Part shown: in pieces, positions 13,501 to 26,439 of the stretch | Layout: every line of letters begins with the position of its first letter | How positions within the stretch are numbered: the stretch's first letter is position 1 | DNA from: Macropodus opercularis | Lineage: Eukaryota > Chordata > Actinopteri > Anabantiformes > Osphronemidae | Direction: 5' to 3' | DNA: 64,000 bases | Assembly (NCBI GenBank): GCA_030770545.1 | Contig: CM061102.1 | Coordinates: forward strand, 13,012,501 to 13,076,500 | The notes under the pieces: model-generated | Seen by the model: only the letters and a program-made list of their open reading frames with translations | What the model was told of the DNA's origin: nothing | Database searches by the model: none | Position numbers and translations under genes: made by a program

Positions 13501-16139
13501 AAGTTCATGCTTCAAAAGATTTTGGAGTGTAACTCCCGTGATTGCAGAAACAGTTCACTTTTTATCAAATAACAAATGGGGGGATCTACATGGAATTTGT
13601 TCACACTTGGTGGAAGTTGTTTTATCTTAGCCAGCTTGTTTATGCCTAAAACTAGAATACAGTAAGATGCTTACGGGACGTTTGACCCCTGCAATGCTTG
13701 TCTCAACGCCAAAGCAGCCGTCTTTTTTTTTTTTTCCAGAAAAGATTATTTGGTTTACAGACGCATTGAAATTCTAGGAGAGTACTTCCAGCTTGCTGAG
13801 GGGATTACTGGTAAATCCCTGAAAACTCCAGATGTTTTCCCAGGCAACACACATGAAGAAACATCACCCATCCCCTGTAAACATCTGTCAGACAAAAGCC
13901 TCTGCCACAGAGGAGACAACAGAAGCTTAGAGGGAGTGAGACAGTTTGACCAGTCAGATTTTCACTTGGTTAGCTGTGTTCATGACTAAATAGTTTTGTA
14001 TGGACTCTTGCATGGCTGCATATGGTACAGTGTAAGGGAAATATTTGAGGATAAAAAGATATTCATTCTATTTTTATATTTATCTGATGGAAGTCTCTCT
14101 GCTGCTGTACATTCTTCACTGTAACTCTAATGCTGAGCCCTGATCGTGCTGTTGAGTTCTGTCACAGGCTGTTTTTGAGCGAGTCGTGAGTGGCAGTAGC
14201 TGCTGGGTTCAGACCCAGAGCAGAATCTCTCATCCCTCTGCCATGTTTGAGTTAATTTGCTAGGTGTAAACACAGCAAGTGGGCTGTAACAAGGCAGTGG
14301 CTGCCTATGAGGCTCTGCTCCGCAGCCTTTTCAGGCAAAGACGGAATGGAAAGAGTCTGGGGATAACCAGTGTCTGGATCGCTGAACAATTGCAGGCCAG
14401 AGAGAGCCCTCAGTGTAGCCACAAGGGACGGGCCTGACAGATGGATGGAGCGAATGACTGGATGCTTAGTCAACTGGAAAGACAACTTTCACCCACACAG
14501 GCTGTATGCGTTTGTCTGTCACCTTATGTGCTATCTCCATCTCCTATACACAACTTCAAGGAAGGGGAACATGGACCTATGTGGCATGCCAACATATGCA
14601 TATTTAGATTTTTAATAATGTTGTTCTGGCATTATTTCATTAGAAATTGTGGCACATACTGTATGTGAATACACAAACAACTACTTCAAGCCAGAATTCT
14701 CCTTCACAGGATGTTTTTTTTTTGCTAGCCTACAATGTTGACAAGCCGTTTGGTGTTACAAAATCTAATCTTCTCGTCGAGGCTAAAATCATCAAGGTTT
14801 TTGTAACATTTGTCCCCATTTTCATAGTGATCAGTGTTTTTCGTCAGTGGTCATTCCATGTATTTGGGAATTGTAACAGTTTGTCTGTTTAATAGTGCAC
14901 AGTAATTGTTGCCCTTGTGGCAGAGTAGCCACTGGCAGCTTGCCCAGTGCCCTAGCTGTCAATGCCTTTCATTAAACAACTGTAGCATCTGTGTTATTGC
15001 AAAGTATTTGCAGCTACTATCATTAAGAAGATATGTTACCAAATCTGCTTGGATGTGAATCTTAAACTAAAGAACAGCTGGTCAATTAGGGAAATACACT
15101 TGGTACACATAGAATATGTGCTTCATTTTCTCCCCAGAGAAGTCTTCCTAGAGCTCATTAGCTAAAGTTAAATTCCCAGCGGAATGCCGGGTCCTGTCTG
15201 CCGTCTGCTGTTCACTCCTGAGCAGCTCTGGTTTCAGCCTGCTGCATGACTGGGCACAGGGATGGTTCCCATAGTTGAGCTAGCTAACCCGCATGGGCAG
15301 ACCCTGGTACACAGGCTCAAAGAGCCCTCTGTTGTCTCGTGCATGCTCACATGCACATGTTGCCGCACAGAAACACACACATTCACAGAGAGTCAAGAGC
15401 GCCAGGCCGCCAATGTGAACTGTGGGAATGTCACAGGTTTATGAAGGGATGGATCGCATCTTTACCGACGACTAGAACGACCGCTTTTTGTCTGAAAGTG
15501 AGCGTGTGTCTGGCCACACTACTGTAAACTGGCTGGTTTTTAGGTGTAGCCTACATAATATACCCACACGGACACTTTCCCACATTACAGTGCATTAGCT
15601 CTGGATGTCTGTCAGGCAGAGAGATTAGAGACACCACCCTGTTCTAACTAACAGCTTCTCAGTGTGACCGTCCAGTTTTCTTTACATCCAGCAACGTCCA
15701 CACTAGTACACGACCAAGGTTTGCTTTTCCCTTAAAAGTTTTACCCCGTGAGAGAGAGAGAGAGAGAGAAGGAGGGGAGGAAGAGAGAGAGCAGGCCAAA
15801 GGAGAACTGCTTCAAAGAGGAGCAGCCATCTGTCAGCACAGGCAGCTAACAGCTGGTAGAGGAGATGCAAGATGTCTGAACAAAGACTGACAAGATGGAA
15901 GATGACAGGAAACAGATTTCCCTTCCTTTTTTTTTTTTTTTTTTTACCTCTTCTGCAAGGAAAGAGGCTGACCATCAGAGTGTTGTGATGTCTTGTCTCC
16001 AGATGCTGGCTCTCCTCATCTCTTCCATCTCTTCCTCTCCTCTCCTTCTTTAGCCCTTTCTTCTCCCAGGGATGGTTGTCACCGTACTGTTGGACATGAT
16101 GAGCTGTTTTTTTGTGACTTGTTACTGGACCGATTCTTC
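10598..16139 (+). other. Intronic sequence after the candidate first exon
   Basis: No exon with convincing splice sites was found. The stretch contains a T-rich low-complexity patch (about 11505-11555), a GA repeat at about 15751-15769, a T19 run at 15927-15945 and a CTCF-like core at 13185-13198. The rest is unique AT-balanced sequence with no assignable function. Confidence 0.55.
13185..13198 (+). promoter_or_regulatory. CTCF-like core motif
   Basis: AGTAGGGGGCACTG matches the AGGGGGC core and both flanks of the CTCF consensus. Motif match only. Confidence 0.28.
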
Positions 16140-16900
16140 AGGCTGCTCCATCGCTGCCTAATTTGTTAATTTGCATTTTCACTTGCACTTGGCAAGAAAA
16201 GAGAATGTCTCATCTCTCACATGTAGGCAAGCACAGAATTAAACTATTTTCTGCAGGACTTATCTTGCAATAATTATTACAGGATGTGCTTTAATTATAC
16301 TAATTATGATAACATTTAGTCAGCATATAGGTTTTGTTTTTTTTTTAATATAGACTTTTTGTGCGACCTAAATATTACATTCTGTGAATTATTTAGCTTT
16401 GGTAATTGACCTGCCGCAGCTTAAGTAGATACACATCTCTCTGCTCATTTGCTCAGATAAATGAAGCAATGTGAGTCGTGTTAAGTAAATTTTTAGGAAA
16501 TGAGCACAGGGCCTCGTGTTAATTAATGTTGCAGCATAAGCCTTGTTACATCGGGTTCTCCTCTCTCTACTTAGCACAGTCTATTCCCCTTTGTGCCTTT
16601 TTCCCCACACTGTTAATTTGAACAGAAAACGCAGTCGGTTTCTAAATAGGGCAGTGGTGCACACTAGCCGCAATCATTAAGCCCATTTTCTGCCAGCTTA
16701 GTGCTGTTGAAATGCCTTTAATGGAGGGAAAGCAAGAGAGTTTTTCTGTGCTCGCTATCCACAGTGTAATGCGTGACGTGTGACATTGGCCAGTGTAATA
16801 CTATAATGGTGCTAATTGTCTAATCACTTTAATATACGGCTGCTGCTCTAGTACATGACAAGGGCAAAGTGAGCTAATAAACAGTGATTACTGCCACTTG
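16140..16900. promoter_or_regulatory. CNE-like block rich in homeodomain sites
   Basis: The sequence is complex and non-repetitive, with dense TAAT-core motifs: AATTATTAC, TTAATTATACTAATTATG near 16291-16308, GTTAATTAATG near 16517, and GCTAATTGTCTAATCACTTTAAT near 16811. Vertebrate AUTS2 introns are known for many deeply conserved non-coding enhancers. This block has that texture, but conservation itself was not tested. Confidence 0.3.
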
Positions 16901-17432
16901 AAATCAGCACATGGAAGAGAAGGGAAACATTAGCTACTGGGGGGTGATATTTTTTTCCCTCCTCCTGCCTGTTGTGTGCTTGACAGACGGGGACAGCGCG
17001 GTGGCAGTGAAAGGTCAGCTTGCGGTTGCACAGAAGTGATGGAATGACAGAGAGGGAGAAGAGGACAAAGAGCTGTCATCGTTAGATACTGTCCCTTTGG
17101 TCGGTTAGATTGACAAGCTGTCAGCCTGGCCAGCTCATAGACTGTGGAACAAAGAGACGAGGCAGAGCTTTCACTCTCCGAACCATCTGTATGCATGTCT
17201 CCCTGCGTCTCTGGCTTCAGACTGATCAAAAATGGGACTTAGGCACAGGCATCGCGACAGAACATCCGAAATAGCGGCTAACCTTCCACGTCAAAGAGCC
17301 AAAACATCTTCTGCGGTTGTACGGCATTTAGGCTGGTCCAGAGGGTATGAAAAGGTGAAACTACAAATAATTTAGAAACAAATGCAGATGCCTTAATAAC
17401 AATGAACTGATATTTTACAGTGCATTAAAACA

Positions 17433-17448
17433 AATATATATATATATA
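17433..17448. repeat. AT dinucleotide repeat
   Basis: Short perfect (AT)8 tract. Confidence 0.9.
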
Positions 17449-17929
17449 AAATACCAGTAGAGAAAAAACACATCTGCACGTGGAAGGAGTTTTCAGAGCT
17501 TTCCAGTCCCTTTTTTACTGTACCTGGTCACGAGGACTGAAGCAGCTCTCAGCCAGCAGCATTCAGTAAATCTCTGTTTGTACTGTGAGATAAAGGCATT
17601 TGTGTCAGCATGTTTAGAGTTGTATGCATCTCCAGGCTATGAAGCCCTGATTTCACAGCTCCCCAGAGACCAGTTAACCTCTCATTTCCTCCCAAGAGCA
17701 TCCAATAAGGACCACAGCAGGTGTGTGTGTACACACACGTGTGTGAAACCTTGTTGTGTCTTCTTTCTCTACGGTAGTCGGGTGCTCTGATAGCCTCCAT
17801 TCATTATTCAGCTCTACTCGAGCTGCACCACACCCCTAAGCAGCACAGAAATAAAACAAGGTTAAGAATCGGTTTGAAATGTGTCTCAGTGGATCAAGGG
17901 GGGGGGCAGACGGGGGAGGTATGGGCTTT

Positions 17930-18230
17930 TATCTGCGGTCCATCTTTTATTAATTGCCCTAGTGCTTAGACTGCGGGTTTCTCCGTGATCATTAATGCAT
18001 ATGCGGAATAACGTATTTGCATGTTCTCATGCATTATGCATGGACGGGGAGAGGAGGCTACAGTGTTGTGGTGGAACCTTTGCCCAAGGTCCTGTAATTT
18101 TGTTTCCTGTGCCCATCGTAGTGTGTGTCTGGGAGTGGATTTTCATTCAGCCAAAAATCCTCAGCTACCAGGAAGTGATGGAGCATTGATCAACAGGCCG
18201 CGTCTCCGGTACATAGGCCTCTGACAGGTC
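17930..18230. promoter_or_regulatory. CNE-like block with POU octamer and homeodomain motifs
   Basis: It contains TTTATTAATTGCC near 17946, ATTAATGCATATGC at 17991-18004, a perfect octamer ATTTGCAT at 18015-18022 and two further ATGCAT/ATGCATG sites within 20 bp. Clustered Oct/Sox/homeodomain-type sites are typical of developmental enhancers. No coding signal. Conservation was not tested. Confidence 0.32.
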
Positions 18231-18469
18231 CCAGGTTTGCTGAAGGAGCCTGTGTTGTCAGTGTAACATGAGATGCTCTCATTATTTGAATAAAGTTGTT
18301 GTCACTTAGCGGATGTCGTTATATTATTAGTTGACTAGTTGGAGCGCGCTTGATGTCACAGTGGTCAGAATTACTTGGTGTAAATATGACAAACGCAGTC
18401 AGTTCTGGAAAGTTGTGAATGGTTCAGCATTTATCAATAATCTTGAACGCTTTCTCTGTTCCTACCAGT

Positions 18470-18970
18470 GTTGACTGTACAGGTAATTAGATTAATTGAG
18501 CCTCCTTGCATCAAATGTAAATCAAGGATTGAAAGTGTGAGTTGCTGCAGTTGTTGCTGTGTTGTGTGTTGTAGTTTTACGCTTCATTGATCCTGAAGAG
18601 TGCTAGAGCGTGTTGTTGTGTGTGTGTGCATGGAGAAAAACAAAGGAGCTCTCGATCTTGCAGGCCGTGATTGCAGTCATTAGGATGCACTGGCGCTGCT
18701 GGTGTGACTGGGCCTCTCCTCAAGGGGATTCAGCTTGCAAAGTGGCCCTCTCGCCTGTTTTTAATAACGATCATCTCAAATCGCTGCAATTAGCCCGCAG
18801 CTACAAGGAGAAGCAAGATGTGCTGAGTGAAGGAGGGAGGTCTAAAATTTGAGATTCAATGAACCTTTTTAAATGTCGGCTTCTTTTCCGCATGGAAAAT
18901 TCAAGAAGGCCTTTGTGTTCAGCAATTTTTAGCCATTAAAAGTTAAAAAGAGCCATTGTGTGTTTTTAAT
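18470..18970. promoter_or_regulatory. CNE-like block
   Basis: Unique sequence starting with GGTAATTAGATTAATTGAG near 18482, followed by ATCAAATGTAAATCAAGG. Further on come TTTTTAATAACGATCATC, GCTGCAATTAGCCC and several TTTTTAA/GCCATTAAAA stretches. It has enhancer-like texture. The ORF at 18610-18852 lacks splice signals and is not supported as coding. Confidence 0.28.
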
Positions 18971-21900
18971 CAGGCTAAAACAGGCGGTCTTTGAAGCCAT
19001 TCCCAGTCTGACCTGAGGCTACATCAGAGGTGGCCTCTCCAGTACTACTCCTCAAACCCCCCTGACCTCTCCTCCTTATGATTTCAGTGTGTGTTATTCC
19101 TGCTGAGCTCAGCAAAATGTTTGTAACTACAGGCGCTGCTAGAGCAGGACGTTGAAATGTAACAATCGAGCAACAGTAGTGTATAAGAATAAACAGGATA
19201 ATTAAATTAAAAAAAAAAACAAGATGGATGCTCCTTGGAGTTTGAAAGAAGCCATTCTTAGATAAGGAGATGTTATACTTTTCCTATTTTGAAATTATTC
19301 TTTTGAATGTTCAAGTTGAAACCGTTGTACATCTGTCCTAAATGGTTTTCCATTTCCAGTCCACTATAATATGACACTGTAAAATAGTTATTTGACTTGA
19401 ACCTCCTAAAGCTTTTGGTAGATGCTGTATGACATGCATAATTTGTTATATTGATACATTACATAATTCTTAAATGAACTCCTCTGAAAATTACTTACAA
19501 ACAAAGGAGTGGATATATTGTCCCTAAGTTGTTGCCGATGCATCAGAGAAATGCATTAGGTAGAGCAGAATGTGTTAAAGCTGTCTCAAGTGTGTTCAGT
19601 CTGGAGTGTGTGCACACACAGTGGTGTCCTTAATGCCAGGAGCTAAACTAGACACGCCATGTGGCAGAGGTTAATTTACTGCATCAGACAACATCCTCAA
19701 GTCATGTAGTGCTTACTTAAGTATGTGCAGTATAAAAAAAAACAAGTCCTGAGATGAGATTTGGAGAGTCAGAGATTTTGAACAGATACACACCTGGTTT
19801 GAGGTTAGCAGTTGGCTGCTTTAAAGTCTATGTTTAAAGAACATCACGCAAAACGCATCGCCCTGCGGTTGAAACTGTTTGGATGATCTGTCCGGTACAC
19901 CCTCACATTTGGACACCAGAAGAGACCAAAGTCGTGCTGAGGCAGAGAGACGGCCGCCGGAAGAGGCTCACTCACTCATCTTCTGAACTGCTTAATCTTT
20001 CAGGGCGTGGGTATGCCGGAGCCTGTCCCAGCTGTCACTGGGGCATGAGGTGGGGTAAACCAGTCCATCACAGGGCCACAAGTAGACCATCACCAGAAGA
20101 GGCGATAATGTTGAAAGGATAGAGTGATCAGAGAAACACACATACACCCCTGTGTTTGCCACAGTCTCCCTGTTCTAGTTGCTGTGCTGCGCCTTCAGCT
20201 CCTCCTGGTGATGTGTTGTCAAGTAGCACCACCCACAGGTCAACGTGAGGGTGACACGCTGGCGTCAGGAAAGAAAGACACGGGTTCTTCTGAAGTAGCA
20301 GCATCTCTCGGCGCGGGTTGAAAATCATCTCTGAAAGCTCAAAATAAAGCAGAAGAACTCTCAGTCACGAACAGAGGGAGAAGTGCCCAACTCATTGTTT
20401 CTTCTTGTGGGACGGGGAAACAAAGTGTAGCGTACACGAGAGAACCCAGCGCACTCTCTCAGATTCAGTCTTTGTTCAGGCTGTGCTAAATTATTTACCC
20501 ATGTGTTTAAAGGCAGCTCTGGGGAATTTTAACATTAGCTTGCACTCAAGTCTTTCTGGCATAGTAAAGCTCTGTGTCCTTTCATGAAGTGTAGCATATA
20601 TAGACAATTGTAAATAAAGCTTTATTGGGGGAAACGAATTGAAAAAGCACAACACTTTGAAATGTAATTGGTGCTTCTTTTAGCCTTGTTCTTGGGCTCA
20701 CACTGTGCTCTCCTGTGAGAATGCAGGCGAGTGAAAACACTCCCCACCCGAACCTCCAGTGCTTCCGGTTACTTTTAAGATTGTTCCCAACGTTGCATGT
20801 TATCTGTGCCTCACGTTCCTTCTTTGTATTGGGGCTTGAAAATGAGCTTCGTATAGCTCTTTTTTGCGTTCTCAGAGCTACTCTATTATTCATGATACGC
20901 GTGCCTTTGCAACTGTGTGAGCCTGTTTTTTTTTTTACTTTAAGGTGCAGCTGTTATTTGTAGCTAATATGGTTATTTTGTTGTACTTAATTGATTCTGT
21001 TGAAATTGTTTTTTTCCCTCACTAGAAGTTGTGTAAGGTGTGTAGAGGTGCAACGGGCCACCAGGAGTAATTTATTACAGTACAGTACTTCACTTTATTT
21101 AGTGTTCACCACAAACTGTGGGAGGAACTCACTGATGTTCCAACTCCTTTCACAGATATATCCAAAGGTTTTGTTTTGGGGTCATGGTTCAAAGAGTGTG
21201 ATGGAGCTTATCTAACAAAAAAAGTGGATTAGCTTATGACGTTACATCACTGTTGCCATGGAAGCAGAGCAGATCAAAAGCGACCCTGACAAACTACACA
21301 CTTGACCCAAACTGAATTGTGCAGTTTCACCACTGAAGCTATCAAACACTCCTGCTGACACTCCCTTTTAAACAGAATGTAACTTTGCTCTGAAGTCATA
21401 CTAAATCTTCTCAGCCGACATAAGGTCAGGGTCTTGTGATGCTGTTTTTTTTTTGTAATAGTTTGTTAATCACACTTGAAAGATGCTTTCTTGGCCTTTC
21501 TATTAGAGGAGGCTTGTCCGTATTTGTGTGCACAGCTGTACAGGCAGGACTAGGAAGTCTGCACTGATGATCCTTTGATTTTGGGGTTATGCAGTTTTCA
21601 TGCCATCGACAGCTGGTATTTCTACAGCCAGTAGCCAGGCAGACTCTGTCGCGGCAATACAGAAATGTAAACCATAACCCTTGTGTTAATTCCTTCTGTA
21701 CTTTATTAGGTCTTATTGAATTCTTACAGTGGTTTTTATGAAGTCCTCATCTCATAGTGGCCTATTTGAAATGATTACACCCGTTTTGTTCCAGAAAATA
21801 CTTAAAGTTTCAGTGATAAACCTCAGACTGCGAACCCAATTTTCCCCAGCAAGCTCAGAAAGCCACAGGCAGACTCCCGCTCCTGCAGAGCCTGCCTTTT

Positions 21901-23480
21901 AAATTGCGTCTTATTCATTTTTTTTTTTGTGCTTTTCATCAAAATTGCCACACTGAGGGTTACAAAAATAATTTTCAGCATTTCCTCAAGAGAGGAGCTG
22001 TATCCCCCCCCCCTTCTGCTGCGTGACCGGGGTGAGCACAAAAGGGAGACAAACGGCTCAGTATCAGCTGTGATTTCCTGAATAGCCCAGTGGGAGCGCA
22101 GAAAGTCGGGGTGCATGCAGCAGATCGGCATTGCCCTGAAACAGAGGCCATGCTGCGAGGGAGATGGCTTTTCTCTGCGACAGTCCGACTGTGAGCCACG
22201 GGTCTGCAAATGAAGCAGGGGGAGGAGGGATATGTAGCCTTTACAGATTCAGGTCCCCTGTTGCCTTACTGGGCCTGTCTGCTGCTGTGGCGAGGCAGAG
22301 GGGAAAATACAACAATGGATAAACAGACAAAGAGCTTCAGATAATTCGGATGAAAATACAGTGGTGCTATTTCCTGCTGTTTGTGAATTCATCATGCCTC
22401 ACGCTGTGCCGCCAGTGATTTTTAAATATGTGCAGCTCATCTGATGTAGATGTATAAAGCCTATGTAGGGTTATGGAGGGCTGTGCAGACAGATTGTTTG
22501 CTCTCAGTTCTCTGTGGACCTGGTGGGTGGGATCTGCCAGCACCGTCTTACACTGTCTTCTACATGAGCTTTATTGAGTTCCCAATTACAATGCTGGTCC
22601 CCTTCTCTCGGTCTCAGTGCTGCTGCTGAATTGACCTTGCATTTTTGCAGGGGAGTAGTGTTGTGCATTCCGACCAGCAGGCCTGTTAGGAAGGCTGACA
22701 GTGAAGCAGGCCGACTCCTTCTCTAAGGCCCTGCTCCTGCAAGACCCTGCTTAACAGGCATCAGGCTAACAGGAGAGGGGGCTTAGCTCTCACCACAGCT
22801 GACATTGTATCAGGCAGCCAGACGAGGCTGGACCGCTGCAGCCCTATTAGCCCTGCCTGGACTGGCTTTCCCTCAGCCTGACACTAATGCTCAATGAGAA
22901 AGGTTACTGTGGAATTTATTGGAATGGGTAGAAATAGGCCGGGTGCCGTACATGGACAGGTGTCTCCTGCCGGTGTTTTTCAAAGCTCGTCTGGCTGGCT
23001 GAGCAACAGAGAAAGGGGAACAGAGGCGGCACTTGCAGTAGGTGGAGCTCTTGTGTTGGATTTTGATGTCTGAGCTTGATCCACCTGCTCACGTAGGACA
23101 TGGAACCGGCGTGTGTGTGTACATCCATCCATTCAGATGGCAGTTATGCAAAATGCAAAGATACCATAAGAAGAGATTTACAAGTCCTCTGCTGACACAC
23201 AGGCCCAGCCACATAAACAAATAAAGCACAGTTTTAGTGTAGCGTTAATAGACAGCTCCTGATGAGTGGTACCACACTGCCAACTGTTTGTGTTTGCATG
23301 AGGCCTTATTAGAAATTATAATAGGACTCTTGTGTCTTCAGCTGTTAGTAGTTTGTGTATGCGTGTGGATGTTTGGGAGAACACTCTTTATTCACTGCCC
23401 CCAACCACACGCAACCCTTTTCCACTGATCTCTGACACATATGCGCAACGGAACAAACATAAACCTCTCCCCAACAATTT
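18971..23480 (+). other. Intronic sequence with one decayed dispersed repeat
   Basis: Mostly unique sequence with no supported exon. It includes the repeat remnant at 19966-20080 and short T and C homopolymers. The minus-strand ORF at 21823-22209 has no splice context or family motifs. Confidence 0.5.
19966..20080 (+). mobile_element. Decayed teleost dispersed repeat (SINE-like)
   Basis: The series CATCTTCTGAACTGCTTAAT, TTCAGGGCGTGGG, GGAGCCTGTCCCAGCTGTCA, GGTGGGGTAAACCAGTCCAT and CACAGGGCCACA follows, in order, the blocks of a very common fish interspersed repeat (CCCAGCTGTCATTGGGCGAGA...TACACC...CAGTCCATCACAGGGCCACA). The segment that normally encodes CCTGGACAGGTCGC is missing and several bases are changed, so it is an old, internally deleted copy. 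I am confident of the family resemblance, less so of the class. Confidence 0.65.
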
Positions 23481-23489
23481 CTCCCAGGT

Positions 23490-23733
23490 CTCTCTCTCTC
23501 TCTCTCTCGCTCTCTCTCGCTCTCTCTCTCTCTCGCTCTCCTAGCCTCGCTCCATCTCCTCCCCGCAATCTACTGCAGGCCCTCCATCTCTCCGGCCTGT
23601 CAACGTGCTTTTTCATTTGGCTTGTTGCTACAGGGGGCTCGGCGCTGGCAGATTACAACTCGGCAGCCAGTCATTTTCGATTTATCAGAGCCCCCTCCCT
23701 CTGTGCCTGCTCTCTTTCCCTCCCTCTCTCTCT

Positions 23734-23804
<71 letters not shown>
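23490..23804. repeat. Pyrimidine-rich region with (TC)32 microsatellite
   Basis: An imperfect CT/CTCG tract lies at about 23490-23541 and a pure TC tract of 64 nt at 23741-23804, with TCCC-rich sequence before it. All the Ser/Leu-repeat reading frames here come from this tract. Long mirror-symmetric pyrimidine tracts can form triplex (H-DNA). Confidence 0.95.
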
Positions 23805-23807
<3 letters not shown>

Positions 23808-24019
23808 TCTCAGCCAACCACACTGGCTGCCCTCACCAACATCAACCCAGACACACACAGCAACGCCTCATCATCCCACCACCTAACAGACCTGTTCCCT
23901 CCCACCCTCCATATCTTCCTCTTTTGATCAGTGTGGAAATTTAGCTCACAAGCCCCAAGATGACAAAAAAGAAATATTGTTGCAGTGGAAGCATTTCAGA
24001 TAGAGAGGCAGCATGAGCT

Positions 24020-24420
24020 GTATTATTACTTAGGCCTCTGTCACTGGTGATGACCCGGGAGAGTGGAGAATATCGATTGCGTGTCACTCAAGGCATTCAG
24101 CGGATTGCATTGACAAAGCTTGTCGGGGCCTTTAATAGCAAGGTTAGCAGCCCTGGCGGGGACCCAAGAGAAAACTCTAACTGTGCCCTATTTCATGGTG
24201 GCTTTTAACCATTCCCTGGGTCCAGAAAGTGGATTGATAACAGTAAGGAAGTAATTTTACTCTCATAATTGCCTTCCTGTGGTTGACATTCGTGGCCCTC
24301 AGCGCCTGTAAAATACCTTTCCAAGAACAGGAGAGGGCCAACATTGTCTGGCTGCTTTTTGTAATTGAAAATAGCTTCAGACCAACAAAGATGTTGTACA
24401 CTAAACAAAACATGGTGGTG
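24020..24420. promoter_or_regulatory. CNE-like block
   Basis: Unique, balanced sequence directly after the TC-rich region. It contains ATTATTACTTAGGCC, GAATATCGATTGCGTGTCA, GGATTGCATTGACAAAG (Sox/TCF-like) and GCCTTTAATAGCAAGG. No coding signal. The enhancer-like call rests on motif texture only. Confidence 0.25.
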
Positions 24421-26070
24421 GAGGGAGGGGGGTGGAGAAAATCAAAAGGAGTGTTCACATGTGATTTATGGGTTGAAGGAAGTCTATTACTCGCTAGAGG
24501 AAGCCCAGACCAAAACACAAACAGAGTAAGGGCAAGGCTTGCAAAGAGGGTCACGGAGTATTTTTTTGCACTGCTGGGATCACTGATAGCTGCTGAAAAC
24601 TTTGCTTGTCAGAGGAGAAAAAGCTGACAGGATTTCAGTCTTGCTGTAATCTCAACATAAACCGCCTAAATAGTCTCTTTGTCAACTGATGTAGAACTAG
24701 GCTGGAATGTAACAGGTCCCCTGCGTGTTATAATTTGCCTTACACACACATGTGGGAAGGTTCTTCTACTGGCAGTGTAGTCATTGCTCTCAGGTCTCGC
24801 TACTGTACTGTATGTAGTCAAACTCCGAAGCTGGGACAGATTTGCCGCCTTTCCTTTCCACAGTAAAACCGCGGTGTACGGTAGATAACAGATAAGTTCT
24901 GACAGCTTTTGATAAAATAACTGTGTTCCACATTGTGTGCAACCTTTAATGAACTATTACAATACTGCTCCAGTACAGTACATGACCTAGTTATAGCTGT
25001 TTTAAAGAGACTTTTAAAGTATCAACTTTATTTTAAGTTTTAAGTGGCATTGGTAAAGTAGTTTTCCAGTTAAAAACTTTTTTTTATTTTAGATTTGTTG
25101 AAAGTCTGCCACAAGTTTTGAGTGTTTTGCACTGCAGCCTTTATAAATATAGCTCAGTGCTCCTCAAATCAGTTCACAGCACGGAATAGTTGAGTTAATT
25201 CACACTTCTCTACTACTTCATTTCATTTTCCATCTGAATTAGGAGTGAAAATCAGTCAAGAGGTTAACTGTCGAAGGAAGCAAACGCTGTTACTATAGCT
25301 TCAAAATGGACAATGACAAAAGAAGGAGAATAGATTTTATGGTTTTGCCAGCACTTTGCCGTCTTACTGGACTGGGTCTCCTTATAAATCAGATTTCTGT
25401 TTTGACTGGCACAGATACTGTGCAATAGTGATTGTGTGGTACAGACAGCAAACAGGACAGTGGTCTGAAACAATGTGCACAAATGGAAGTATAGCATTGC
25501 AATTATGCATAATTGTTTTTAATAACAACATTCCTGTGCTTCAAGTAATTAGCTTCTTTTTATTCTACGTAGCTCACATTACATTGCACGGTATTCTATT
25601 CAAAACATCTCTTTGAACAGTAACAAGCAGGTGATGTGTGACCTCAGCGTTTTATTTTGTAGTCTAATTATGTCTTTAGTAGTTTCAAGACCTGTTAACA
25701 AAAATGTTGTTTGGTTTCTGGTGTTGTTGCCACTAATTATTAGTCTGCTAAATTAGATAGAGCAGATGTTTGCTAACATGCTTCTCACAATGCAGACAAA
25801 CTCAGGCTGCAATTATCCTAGTGCGGCTGTGGAACATTTTGTTCTATGATGTAATAACGGCACATTTCAGCAAGGTGGTTGAATGAAGATGTTTAGAGCA
25901 GGGATTCGTGATATCAGGGTTAGCAATCATCAGAAATGTGCAGTCACAAAGTTTTTGCATGCTTGGATGTACTGGATTCCTGATATTTAACCCTTTGTCC
26001 ATGTGTTTTAACTTTTTTTTTCAGTTCAGTGCATATGTACAGTTTTATTTGTTGGGTCTTCTTAAACTTT

Positions 26071-26112
26071 TGTTGTGAATTGGCGCTATACTGTATAAAT
26101 AAAATTGAATTA
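26071..26112 (+). mobile_element. LINE-like 3' tail remnant
   Basis: TGTGAATTGGCGCTATA followed by TATAAATAAAATTGAATTA resembles the 3' end of common fish non-LTR retrotransposons (GGCGCTATATAAATAAAATTGAATTG), interrupted here by a CTG insertion. No upstream reverse transcriptase sequence is visible, so only a short truncated tail remains. Confidence 0.5.
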
Positions 26113-26439
26113 CTGAATAGTAACTAAACAACACAGTTTAGCTGGTAAGTGTAAGAAAGTCAGGTGAAGTGAAGCGTCTTTTTCATCCGCTTTCACGCGC
26201 TGTTGGTCCAATTTGGATGTAAATCAAATTAAATTCACGTGTTTACTGAGTGGGGTTTCCTCTCATGTGATCTGAGTGGATTGTGTTTAATCAGCGTAAG
26301 TCAGCTTCTATGTTTTCTAGCTGTATGCACAGTTCCACACCTCAAGGTTTAACACAGCGCCACATCTGTGACCCCCCCCCTCACACACACACACAGACAC
26401 ACACTCACACTCCGCCTATGCTATTTCTGTAAAGTGAGG

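Noticed and set aside
21823..22209. 128-codon minus-strand ORF
   Set aside because: Contains homopolymer-derived runs, lacks a domain and splice context; chance opening.
23441..23944. 167-codon plus-strand ORF and two overlapping ORFs rich in Ser/Leu/Pro
   Set aside because: They are translations of the TC microsatellite in three frames.
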